The position numbers were made by a program, and so were the translations under genes. The notes beneath the pieces were generated by a model, which searched no databases, had not been told where the DNA came from, and saw only the letters and a program-made list of their open reading frames with translations. From JAFDZW01 sp035632315 (GTDB lineage: Bacteria; Bacteroidota; Ignavibacteria; Palsa-1295), in assembly GCA_035632315.1 (NCBI GenBank), contig DASQGZ010000057.1, forward strand, positions 1-46,135: a DNA stretch of 46,135 nucleotides, in the 5' to 3' direction. Shown here piece by piece: positions 8,483 through 15,598 of the stretch (its first letter is position 1; each line of letters starts with the position of its first letter).

Positions 8483-8941
8483 TTAGGCATCAGGTGTTTT
8501 GAGGCCTAAGACGGATTCGGCTACGTTCTCATAACTTTTTTTCATCGATTCGAGGTATCGCTTGAAGTTCGCCGGGTCCCACAATTCAATGTGGTCGAGG
8601 ACGCCGATGATGTACACTTCTTTTTTGATCTCTGCATATTCAAGAAGCGCTCGGGGGATCAGGATGCGAAATTGGCCGTCGAGTACAAGTTCTTCGCTGA
8701 ATTGCAGGAGCATCCGCATAGAAAATCGGTCGGATTCGCTCGTCTGGTCAAGATTTTTGATATTAGATTCCAGCCGCTGCCATTCATCTGCCGGGTAGCC
8801 GTAGAGGCATTTTTCGAGGCCGCGGGTTACGACGAACATTCCGCGGGCATCCGCAGATATATTGCGGCGCATTTTCGACGGAATCGAAACGCGCCCCTTG
8901 GCATCCACGGAATATACATCGCTTCCCTTAAATGATGACAT
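8483..8941 (-). CDS. mraZ: Transcriptional regulator MraZ
   Basis: MraZ is a DNA-binding regulator of the dcw operon. The 152 residues form two SpoVT/AbrB-like halves: the first has the DxKGR signature (VDAKGRVSIPSKMR, about 12-25), the second a degenerate copy (LVLDGQFRILIPRALLEYA). It is the promoter-proximal gene of the cluster, and two GTGGG boxes spaced by 10 bp lie upstream at 9092-9106, the arrangement MraZ is known to bind. The leader from the predicted transcription start (about 9109) to ATG 8941 is about 165 bases, long for this compact operon. Autoregulation is therefore likely. Confidence 0.97.
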   Translation of the reverse strand: MSSFKGSDVYSVDAKGRVSIPSKMRRNISADARGMFVVTRGLEKCLYGYPADEWQRLESNIKNLDQTSESDRFSMRMLLQFSEELVLDGQFRILIPRALLEYAEIKKEVYIIGVLDHIELWDPANFKRYLESMKKSYENVAESVLGLKTPDA

Positions 8942-9091
8942 TCTATAGTCTTAGCCAGCCCCCTGCTGTCCTGAAAAGGGGCTTCAGGGTATCCATAATA
9001 AAAGCAGGAGTGGGAATGCAACACAAGCCGTGCTCAGAGTATCTTTGCCCCCTCACTCTAAGCCACTTCTTACATAATAGTCGTAAGCATC

Positions 9092-9106
9092 CCCACTTTA
9101 TCCCAC
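9092..9106 (-). promoter_or_regulatory. MraZ operator (two GTGGG boxes)
   Basis: The minus strand reads GTGGG-ATAAA-GTGGG, two boxes with 10-bp period. MraZ of other bacteria binds TGGG repeats separated by 5 bp. The boxes sit 10-24 bp downstream of the -7 element, covering the first transcribed bases, a position suited to repression. A weaker pair (GTGGC-TTAGA-GTGAG, about 9052-9066) lies further down the leader. Confidence 0.75.
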
Positions 9107-9115
9107 TTTATGGTA

Positions 9116-9146
9116 CAAATATAATACATTTATGCTTCGAGTGCAA
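9116..9146 (-). promoter_or_regulatory. dcw promoter, Bacteroidota type
   Basis: On the minus strand TTG (9146-9144) is followed by 20 bases and TATATTTG (9123-9116), a full match to the Bacteroidota consensus TTG-N17-23-TAnnTTTG. Transcription should start near 9109, just before the MraZ boxes. It lies in the gap between the truncated T9SS gene and mraZ. Confidence 0.75.
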
Positions 9147-9175
9147 GTTTTTTCTAAAATAATTGGGATATTTTT

Positions 9176-9844
9176 TTAGGAGGGGTACAAAAATGTGAAT
9201 GAAAGCGTTGTTTCATTCTTGAAAGGATTCGGGTTTGTTGTGAATGAGGCGAGATATTGGCTCGGTAATGGAGATGATGGTGTTACCGCATTATGATTCA
9301 GCAGAAAGCCTAAGCCGAGCGAATCAAGGGATGGTAGGTGTGAAGGATCAGAACCATGTTGTGCATCTGTCGTGCTGTCATCAACATATCCGGCAGAATC
9401 CACCGGTCCCCAACATTCATGGTGGTTATTACGAAGATAATTCAGTACCGCTAAATATCCTAAGGGATTATATTTTCCATATATATACGTTCCTGCAATT
9501 GAGCCCACACATTCACAAAAATATTGTGGTGTTGTAGTATTAAGATATAACACAGAAATCAACCATGCACGATATCTCTCATACAGCTCAATATCACCTC
9601 CGGTATCCAATAATCCGACTGCACCACGAATATTGGTAAAAACTTCCCATGAGGTGGGATCCGTCGCAGTACATTTTTCAATATATAATCGAAGTGTATC
9701 ATATTGTTGCTGCGCTTCTAACTTGCTGAATGGTTTTATATCTGCCCACGCTTTCATGTGTGCGCAGGTATCATAACCCGATTGAGCCAACGAGGGTGTT
9801 GATATTAAACCAAGAAGGAAAACAATCTTCAGCAAGTGAATCAT
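9176..9844 (-). CDS. Truncated T9SS cargo protein, function unknown
   Basis: The 222-residue product has a signal peptide (MIHLLKIVFLLGLISTPSLAQ) and an unrecognised body with several Cys (C27, C58, ECVG, HECWG) and many Tyr and Trp. It ends with LASFTTNPNPFKNETTLSFTF followed by LYPS-stop. The NPNPFKNETTLSF part is the opening of a T9SS type A sorting domain, normally about 75-85 residues; only about 22 are present. No continuation is found in other frames before the dcw promoter 30 bp away, so the 3' end looks deleted. Secretion and anchoring by T9SS would therefore fail. It may be a pseudogene or a periplasmic leftover. No clear promoter is seen upstream. Confidence 0.6.
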   Translation of the reverse strand: MIHLLKIVFLLGLISTPSLAQSGYDTCAHMKAWADIKPFSKLEAQQQYDTLRLYIEKCTATDPTSWEVFTNIRGAVGLLDTGGDIELYERYRAWLISVLYLNTTTPQYFCECVGSIAGTYIYGKYNPLGYLAVLNYLRNNHHECWGPVDSAGYVDDSTTDAQHGSDPSHLPSLDSLGLGFLLNHNAVTPSSPLPSQYLASFTTNPNPFKNETTLSFTFLYPS

Positions 9845-9889
9845 ATCAAGTAAAACTCTGAACAGGTGTAAAAGTTACACGTTTATCCC

Positions 9890-9998
9890 ATAGGTGCCCG
9901 GAATATTAAATCTTAAAAAAAGTGTTTATGGGGCTTGTAAATTGGCGAAAAAATTCATATATTTGTAGTGTGAAATTCGTGCTTATACGGGCACCTAT
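9890..9998. repeat. 11-bp perfect inverted repeat, 87-bp spacer
   Basis: ATAGGTGCCCG (9890-9900) and CGGGCACCTAT (9988-9998) are exact complements. Between them lies a full plus-strand promoter match (9935-9965). No target-site duplication is visible. It lies in the roughly 300-bp gap between the truncated T9SS gene and the oxidase operon, where I find no convincing gene; the rest of the gap holds only peptides under 20 codons. Confidence 0.6.
9935..9965 (+). promoter_or_regulatory. Orphan promoter match in gene-free gap
   Basis: TTG (9935-9937), 20 bases, then TATATTTG (9958-9965) matches the same consensus and spacing as the dcw promoter. It points right, towards the 3' end of the oxidase operon on the other strand. 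Downstream I see only short frames, for example 18 codons from ATG at about 10062, so a product would be a small or antisense RNA. Confidence 0.45.
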
Positions 9999-10142
9999 AT
10001 TTCCATCAAGAGCCGGCCCTTGTGTTTTAGAGAAAAATGTGTGGGGGGTACAGCAATTAGGATGAGAAATAAAGTGGTTACGGACTGTCTGGACCATGAT
10101 TTTGGGGGGATTAAATGATTAGCAAGATTGATCAGTACATTA

Positions 10143-10265
10143 TCAATGCCAATCAACGAAAATGACAAACGCGAGGAAAAGAAAGATAAGAAATACCCAA
10201 ATGCCGATCCCGATCATGAGGAATCGGAATTTGCGCTGACGGTCGTCAAGTGGCGGAGCGTTCAC
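10143..10265 (-). CDS. 40-residue membrane protein downstream of oxidase subunit IV
   Basis: A GTG at 10265 opens a 40-codon frame ending TGA at 10143. The peptide starts with a polar, charged stretch (VNAPPLDDRQRKFRF) and then one strongly hydrophobic helix (about 16-37, LMIGIGIWVFLIFLFLAF), ending VDWH. It follows the subunit IV gene by 24 bp on the same strand. Single-helix peptides of this kind are common near haem-copper oxidase genes, so I infer an assembly or accessory subunit; there is no motif to prove it. The frame is closed by TAA just before the start region, so GTG is the only sensible start. Confidence 0.6.
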   Translation of the reverse strand: MNAPPLDDRQRKFRFLMIGIGIWVFLIFLFLAFVIFVDWH

Positions 10266-10289
10266 CGCCGCATTTAAAAATTAAAAAGT

Positions 10290-10589
10290 TTAGAATAGCC
10301 AGTGTGGCTGGAATGCCCACTCGAGCGAGAGCATCAAAATCAAAATACTCGCGACAGCGAGCGGAGAGTAGGCGATAACTTTCAGGAATGCAGCATCGTA
10401 TTTCAAATGCATGAAATAGACAGCGACAAGCCCTGCTTTCACGAGCGCCAGGGCGATCAGCAGAATGATCATCGGCGTCTTCGGCATTCCGATCTGCGTA
10501 ATGCCGACCTCGATCGCCGTCAGCACAGCAAGCGCGCCGAAGATATACAGATAGGTTTTGGTATGATTGGTATGTCCGTTTTCAGCCAT
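10290..10589 (-). CDS. Cytochrome c oxidase subunit IV (CyoD/CtaF-like)
   Basis: The 99-residue protein has three hydrophobic helices (about 13-30, 39-60 and 72-92) and the family pattern KAGLVAVYFMHLKYD in the second. Small three-helix subunits of this kind belong to bacterial caa3- and bo3-type oxidases and help stabilise the complex in the inner membrane. It follows subunit III by 12 bp, clearly one operon. Subunits I and II, which carry haem and copper, are not in the window. Confidence 0.88.
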   Translation of the reverse strand: MAENGHTNHTKTYLYIFGALAVLTAIEVGITQIGMPKTPMIILLIALALVKAGLVAVYFMHLKYDAAFLKVIAYSPLAVASILILMLSLEWAFQPHWLF

Positions 10590-10601
10590 AACAAATTCAG
10601 C

Positions 10602-11546
10602 TTAGATCAGATAAACAAGAGTGAAGAGAATAATCCAGATAAGATCGACAAAGTGCCAATACAATCCTGCAACTTCGACAACATCGCCCATATCTTCGCG
10701 AGCACGAAGCCATTTGACGCCGCGATAAAATATATATGGCAGCGAACCGAAGATCAGCGAGAGCAGCACATGCGGTATCGGCGGATAATGTGCGAACGGC
10801 ACGAACCACAGAAACAGTGCAAGCCCGACCATCGGAAGATTGAACGCCATGAATGCGGAGATCGGGACGATCAGAACATATTTCAAGAACCAGCCGCCGT
10901 CTTTCCATGAGCCCATCAGCTTGATCATAAAGAAGAGCGTCAGTCCAACAGAGAGAATTTTGAAGACCCACTCGGTGATGCCCAGATCTTTCGATTTCTT
11001 ATGCCCCATCGCATTGGCAATAACAAGAGCAAGCAAATACATAACGCCGCAAAAAACGTGAATGCCGTGGAAGCCCGTCAGTGCGAAAAATGTCGCATCG
11101 AAGAGGCTGCGTCCCATCGACATTCCGTCTTTGGTGATCAAATGTGAATATTCGCCGTATTGAATGCCAAGAAAGATCGACCCACCGATGACGGTCAGTG
11201 CAAGCCACAAAATTGTTTTCTTCGACTGTTTCCAATGTGCCGCCTGCACGGCAAGCACCATCGTGACCGACGAGCAGATCAGCACGAATGTGTTGAGTGC
11301 CGTCAGCGGTATGTTCAGTGGATTCTCTTCCATCCCCGGCAAATGCGCGCCGCTCGATGGCCAAAGATTTCCGGTGCCGATACGGACCGAAATATACGCG
11401 GCAAAGAAACCCATAAACATCAATGCATCCTGGCAGAGGAACAGCCACATAAAGACCTTCCCCATCACTGTTCCCGTACTCGTATAATGAGACGGGGCGT
11501 GATGATCGCCGGAGCCGGAATTGGTTTGAAGAGCTAACTCAGACAC
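10602..11546 (-). CDS. Cytochrome c oxidase subunit III with an internal extension
   Basis: Subunit III of a haem-copper oxidase, an inner-membrane protein. Typical landmarks are FLCQDALMFMGFFAAYISVR (about 36-55), GIQYGEY, FFALTGFHGIHVFCGVMYLL and the last helix GLYWHFVDLIWIILFTLVYL. Most bacterial subunits IIIs have only a short loop between the last two of these. Here about 100 residues (about 188-285) with three extra predicted helices are inserted, giving 314 residues. The frame is intact and hydrophobic throughout, so this is not an assembly artefact by appearance. The start ATG 11546 lies 35 bp after a TATATTTG box. It heads a III-IV-small-protein operon and is divergent to the MFS gene. 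Confidence 0.92.
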   Translation of the reverse strand: MSELALQTNSGSGDHHAPSHYTSTGTVMGKVFMWLFLCQDALMFMGFFAAYISVRIGTGNLWPSSGAHLPGMEENPLNIPLTALNTFVLICSSVTMVLAVQAAHWKQSKKTILWLALTVIGGSIFLGIQYGEYSHLITKDGMSMGRSLFDATFFALTGFHGIHVFCGVMYLLALVIANAMGHKKSKDLGITEWVFKILSVGLTLFFMIKLMGSWKDGGWFLKYVLIVPISAFMAFNLPMVGLALFLWFVPFAHYPPIPHVLLSLIFGSLPYIFYRGVKWLRAREDMGDVVEVAGLYWHFVDLIWIILFTLVYLI

Positions 11547-11580
11547 GATTCGCGTTTAGCAAAATGTGAATAACAGAATA

Positions 11581-11588
11581 CAAATATA
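11581..11588 (-). promoter_or_regulatory. -7 box for the oxidase operon
   Basis: The minus strand has TATATTTG 35 bp before the subunit III start, placing transcription start about 27 bases ahead of the ATG. No TTG is found at 17-23 bp upstream, so the -33 half is missing or weak. It lies in the short gap to the divergent MFS gene. Confidence 0.45.
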
Positions 11589-11659
11589 CGGAAATGTTTG
11601 GTACGGGGCTTCCGAGAGTAACAGCGGAGCTCGTTTTTCCGTATAGAGCACTATCTTTA

Positions 11660-12982
11660 ATGCTTGATTTCCCGTTACGATACACCCGAAAATTTAGCGA
11701 CACAGTTCGAACGACATTTCGTTCGATCCGTCATCGCAATTACCGGCTGTTCTTTTTCGGGCAGTGCATTTCGCTCATTGGGACATGGCTGCAGAACACA
11801 GCGCTTGCGTGGCTCGTCTATGATCTGACACGTGACGCACGGGCGCTCGGCATTATGAGCTTTCTCGGCGCCGTACCGGTTCTTGTCTTCGGAGCGTACG
11901 CCGGGACTGTTGCCGATGAGTATCCGAAACGCAGAATTCTGATGTGGACGCAATCGCTGCTCGGCGTCTTTGCGATCGCGCTTGCTATTTTTATCTGGCA
12001 AGGCATCACAGCGATCTGGGTCTTCGGACTGATCAATCTGCTCAGTGGCGTTGTCATCGCGTTCGATCTGCCGACGCGGCAGGCATTCGTGGTCGAGATG
12101 GTAGGCCAGGAAGACATTACGAACGCCGTTGCGCTGAACTCTGCCATATTTAATGCGGCTCGCCTTTTCGGTCCTGCCCTCGGTGCTCTTGTGATCTCTG
12201 CTGTTTCGATCGAGATGTGTTTCTTTCTCAACGGCATTTCATTCCTTGCGGTGATCGTCGGCTTATGGATGATGCGTTTACCGAAAGCGGAACGGGTTAC
12301 AGAAAAGAGAAGCAGGTCCCGGATAAAAGCAATGCGTGAAGGAGCAGAATATTTATATCATATCCCGAACTTCCGCGCGTTAATGACACTCGTCATCACG
12401 ATGACGCTCTTCGCCTGGAGCTACACGGTGAATCTGCCGGTGATCGCTGTCGAAATGCTTCACGGTAACTCGTCAACATACGGAGCGCTGCTGACGGCGA
12501 ACGGGCTCGGAGCGCTGGTTGCCGCATTGACACAAGCAGCATTCGGACATAAATTCCGGGCACGGTATCTGGTGTACGGATCTATTATTGTTTTTATTCT
12601 TTCGATCGCATTGATCCCGGTTTTTGCGACAATGATGCCGATCTTATTTCTGCTTGGGTTTACCGGCTGGAGCATCATCACATTCTTTATTGTCGCAAAT
12701 ACAACGATCCAAAAGTTCGTCCCGGACGAACTCCGCGGCAGAGTAATGGGAATATATTCATTGGCATTTGCAGGATTATTCCCATTCGGCAGCTTGCTCG
12801 CAGGATACCTTGCGCATAACTATAATGTCGGCGTTGCGCTGTGGGTTGACGCGACCGTTCTGTTTATTGTCGCTGCGGCGACCTTTAATTTCGTTCGGAA
12901 ATTCCCGAGCCTCTCTGAAGTGGCAAAAAATAAAGGCACACGAGCTTTGTCTGTGGAAATGGTTAAAGAAGGAGTAGGATGA
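11660..12982 (+). CDS. MFS transporter, EntS-like (MFS_3)
   Basis: A 440-residue inner-membrane exporter with about twelve hydrophobic helices. It begins near RSIRHRNYRLFFFGQCISLIGTW, the usual opening of the MFS_3/EntS group of proton-driven exporters, and has the loop motif ADEYPKRRILMWTQ after helix 2. The frame also has an ATG at 11594, 22 codons earlier; I prefer 11660 because family homology starts soon after it. Substrates of this group include siderophores and drugs; nothing here fixes the substrate. It stands alone, divergent from the oxidase operon, with no regulator next to it. Confidence 0.85.
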   Translation: MLDFPLRYTRKFSDTVRTTFRSIRHRNYRLFFFGQCISLIGTWLQNTALAWLVYDLTRDARALGIMSFLGAVPVLVFGAYAGTVADEYPKRRILMWTQSLLGVFAIALAIFIWQGITAIWVFGLINLLSGVVIAFDLPTRQAFVVEMVGQEDITNAVALNSAIFNAARLFGPALGALVISAVSIEMCFFLNGISFLAVIVGLWMMRLPKAERVTEKRSRSRIKAMREGAEYLYHIPNFRALMTLVITMTLFAWSYTVNLPVIAVEMLHGNSSTYGALLTANGLGALVAALTQAAFGHKFRARYLVYGSIIVFILSIALIPVFATMMPILFLLGFTGWSIITFFIVANTTIQKFVPDELRGRVMGIYSLAFAGLFPFGSLLAGYLAHNYNVGVALWVDATVLFIVAAATFNFVRKFPSLSEVAKNKGTRALSVEMVKEGVG

Positions 12983-13060
12983 TCGTTTGATGATTTTATG
13001 GCCCCACGACAAGGAACTACTCATCGCGTTCTGGCGGTATTATAGTGGCTTCACAATCAA

Positions 13061-13426
13061 ATGTCATCGATGCGTTTTCTCTTGATTCTATTACTCGGAT
13101 TTTTTTTCTTCGGCTGTTCTGATACTTCTACTCAGATCGAACAGCATGAAATGATCGTTAATCCAAAGACGCTTGTCTATCAGCACGGAGATTCGGTCAA
13201 ATCGCTTTCGATCACCCACACCTGTACCTGCCCGTTCAACTGGTATGTCACGGTCACTCCGGCAAACGGCGTCCTGAAAGATACGAGTGGACTCGGAGAT
13301 AATACGTCTGTCCCGATCAGGGTGGTCGATCGTTCGAAGATGACGTCGGATACGTTGTTAACGACTCTGGTAATCAACGGAGGGAGTTACGGAATTGATA
13401 CAGTCGCCGTAACGGTAGTTAAGTAA
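13061..13426 (+). CDS. Small lipoprotein with a BACON-like beta domain
   Basis: The 121-residue product has a hydrophobic signal ending LGFFFFGC, with the lipid-modified Cys at residue 19. The mature part (IVNPKTLVYQHGDSVKSL... VPIRVVD... DTVAVTVVK) is a single beta-rich domain with the rhythm of BACON/Ig-like repeats, including a CTC-PFNW core. Such domains usually bind carbohydrate or act as spacers; I cannot assign a role. ATG 13070 is an alternative start three codons later. It is followed by a bidirectional terminator shared with the opposing lipoprotein gene. Confidence 0.68.
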   Translation: MSSMRFLLILLLGFFFFGCSDTSTQIEQHEMIVNPKTLVYQHGDSVKSLSITHTCTCPFNWYVTVTPANGVLKDTSGLGDNTSVPIRVVDRSKMTSDTLLTTLVINGGSYGIDTVAVTVVK

Positions 13427-13453
13427 GGCTCAAGTAAGTAAGGTTTTAAAAAG

Positions 13454-13483
13454 AAAAAGGCCCCGATCACTCAGAGCCTTTTT
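13454..13483. terminator. Bidirectional terminator
   Basis: AAAAAGGC (13454-13461) pairs with GCCTTTTT (13476-13483) around a 14-base loop, giving a U-run on either strand. It lies between the convergent lipoprotein genes ending at 13426 and 13506. Confidence 0.75.
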
Positions 13484-13505
13484 CGGTGTAGGTGAAAGAA
13501 AAGAT

Positions 13506-13754
13506 TTATTTCTTCACTGCATCAGCACCCTTTTGCATTGCATCGGCGCCTTTTTGCATCGTCTCACCGGCTTTCGCCTTAGCGGAGTCGACCATTGCAC
13601 CGGCCGCCGGGGCAGCTGCCGGAGCCGGAGCTGCAGCAGGAGCCATTGTGGAATCGGCAGGTTTGGCAGTTTCATCCGCCTTCTTGCCGCAAGAAATCAT
13701 ACCCACGGACATCGCCGTGAACGCACAAAGCACAAGGATATTACGAAGCCTCAT
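13506..13754 (-). CDS. Ala/Pro-rich small lipoprotein
   Basis: An 82-residue protein with signal MRLRNILVLCAFTAMSVGMISC (lipid-modified Cys at 22). The mature chain is low-complexity: an Ala/Pro stretch (about 37-52) and then amphipathic Lys/Glu/Ala sequence ending in two copies of MQKGADA (about 67-80), encoded by a 21-base tandem repeat with a few mismatches. It may be a linker-like outer-membrane lipoprotein, loosely comparable to Lpp in spirit, but there is no homology I can name. A full promoter match lies upstream (13870-13902). Confidence 0.72.
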   Translation of the reverse strand: MRLRNILVLCAFTAMSVGMISCGKKADETAKPADSTMAPAAAPAPAAAPAAGAMVDSAKAKAGETMQKGADAMQKGADAVKK

Positions 13755-13869
13755 TGTAATTACCTCTTTTATTTGTTAATGGTGAAAAAAACCGTCATAC
13801 ACATCGTTTTTACCGTTTTTGAGCAGAAAAAGCGTTATATACAACTTCTTAGTTAAAACAATCTCGCTA

Positions 13870-13902
13870 CAAATATACAAATTTTGCGGCACATAAGACA
13901 AA
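13870..13902 (-). promoter_or_regulatory. Promoter of the small Ala/Pro-rich lipoprotein
   Basis: The minus strand has TTTG (13902-13899), 21 bases, then TATATTTG (13877-13870). It is a full match to the Bacteroidota promoter, giving a leader of about 110 bases before ATG 13754. Just outside lies a 10-bp stem-loop (TCCCAAAAAA 13906-13915 with 13928-13937). Confidence 0.65.
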
Positions 13903-13971
13903 TTTTCCCAAAAAAGCGTTTCAACTTTTTTTTGGGATGGAAATCGCCGTAAATTCTTGAAAATCAGAACT

Positions 13972-13990
13972 CGAAGGCGTCTCGCCTTCG
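13972..13990 (+). other. Tight hairpin in the cysS leader
   Basis: CGAAGGCG (13972-13979) and CGCCTTCG (13983-13990) form a perfect 8-bp stem with a 3-base loop, 12 bp before the cysS ATG. It sits over the ribosome loading site and could lower initiation. It has no T-box features. Confidence 0.5.
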
Positions 13991-14002
13991 TTGCATTCAC
14001 CC

Positions 14003-15454
14003 ATGGCTCTACAGATATATAATACACTCAGTCGTTCGAAGGAGAATTTCCAACCGATCAACCCGCCATTCGTTGGGATGTATGTCTGCGGTCCCACCGT
14101 CTATGCCGATACGCATATCGGGCATGCAAAAAGCTATATTTCATTTGATGTTGTCCGCCGTTACCTGACGTTTCTCGGATATGCACTTACTCACGTTGAA
14201 AATATTACCGATGTCGGGCATACGATCGATAACGACGACGAAGGCGAAGATAAATTGATCGCCGAAGCACGCCGCCGCAAGATCCATCCGAAAGAATTAT
14301 CCGAGACATATACGCACAGGTTCTGGGCCGATATGGAACGATTGAATGTCTTACGCCCACACATTCAGCCGCTTGCATCGGGGCATATCATAGAGCAGCT
14401 CGAAATGATCAAGACGCTCATCGCAAAAGGGTTCGCATACGAAACAGGTGGCAATGTTTATTTCGATGTAACAACAGATAAAGACTACGGCAAACTCTCC
14501 GGCCGCAAAACCGAAGACCAGGAATCTTCGGGCCGTGTCGAACGCCGAAGCGATAAGAGAAACCCGCAGGATTTCGCGCTTTGGAAAGCCGCCGAACCTG
14601 GTCATGTGATGCGGTGGCCTTCGCCCTGGGGTGATGGTTATCCAGGCTGGCATATCGAGTGCTCGGCGATGAGTATGAAATATCTTGGCGAGACGATCGA
14701 TATTCACGGAGGCGGCATTGAGAATCAATTCCCGCATCACGAATGTGAGATCGCCCAAAGCGAAGCGGCGACCGGCAAACCATTCGTCAAATATTGGATG
14801 CATCATAATATGCTGACGATCGACGGAAAGAAAATGGGGAAGTCACTCGGCAATTCAAGTTTTCTGCGCGATCTTTTTGAGAAGTTCGATCCGATGACAC
14901 TCCGATTTTTCTTGCTGCAATCTCACTACCGCAGCACTACTGAATTCAAAATGGATGCGATCGAAGCGGCAGGAGTCGGGTACGAGAAACTAATTGCAAC
15001 ATTCGATCGGCTTCGCAAAAAAAACGGGGAAATAGAGAATCGCGATCTTACGTCCGAAGAACGTACGCATGCTGTTGTTGTATCCTTCATCGAAAGCATG
15101 AATGACGATTTCAATACTCCTCAGGCGATAGCTTCACTATATGAACTTTCAAAGGAAACAAACGAGGCTCTCGGCAATGATCTCTCGCCGGATATTCTTA
15201 CCTCGCTCTACCATATCTGGGGAGTTCTTGCCGGCAACATTCTCGGTATTATTCCGAAACAGCATTCGGCTCAAAGCACCGGGCACTCAGACCAAGCCCT
15301 CGATTCCGTTCTGCAAATGATCATCCGCTGGCGGGCGGAGGCACGATCCGCAAAAGACTTTAAGCGCAGTGACGAGATCAGAGATACCCTTTCGGCCGCC
15401 GGGATAGCGCTCGAAGATGGCAAAGATGGATTGACGGAATGGTTGTTGAAATAG
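14003..15454 (+). CDS. cysS: Cysteinyl-tRNA synthetase
   Basis: CysS charges tRNA-Cys in the cytoplasm. The 483-residue class I synthetase has the zinc/cysteine site (MYVCGPTVYADTHIGHAKSY, Cys29 and HIGH at 38-41), GYPGWHIECSAMS with the second zinc Cys, GGGIENQFPHHECEIAQSE, and the KMSKS loop as KMGKS (277-281). Length is normal. I chose ATG 14003 (MALQIYNTLSRSKE); an in-frame TTG at 13991 lies inside the leader hairpin region and is unlikely. It is monocistronic by appearance, 143 bp ahead of the first ompH. Confidence 0.97.
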   Translation: MALQIYNTLSRSKENFQPINPPFVGMYVCGPTVYADTHIGHAKSYISFDVVRRYLTFLGYALTHVENITDVGHTIDNDDEGEDKLIAEARRRKIHPKELSETYTHRFWADMERLNVLRPHIQPLASGHIIEQLEMIKTLIAKGFAYETGGNVYFDVTTDKDYGKLSGRKTEDQESSGRVERRSDKRNPQDFALWKAAEPGHVMRWPSPWGDGYPGWHIECSAMSMKYLGETIDIHGGGIENQFPHHECEIAQSEAATGKPFVKYWMHHNMLTIDGKKMGKSLGNSSFLRDLFEKFDPMTLRFFLLQSHYRSTTEFKMDAIEAAGVGYEKLIATFDRLRKKNGEIENRDLTSEERTHAVVVSFIESMNDDFNTPQAIASLYELSKETNEALGNDLSPDILTSLYHIWGVLAGNILGIIPKQHSAQSTGHSDQALDSVLQMIIRWRAEARSAKDFKRSDEIRDTLSAAGIALEDGKDGLTEWLLK

Positions 15455-15598
15455 GGTTAATACAGGGGATTGCCGGTTAGTTTATTTTCATAAAGTCTGA
15501 TACCTGCTAAAATATGAAACTTTTACAGGCGAAATTCGCTTAAAAGGGGTCAATTTTTCATAGCTAACCATCTTTTCACTTACAGAGGATAACTGACA

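Noticed and set aside
9906..10097. A 63-codon minus-strand frame in the gap beside the orphan promoter
   Set aside because: No motif, no start signal, and it runs across the inverted repeat and promoter box.
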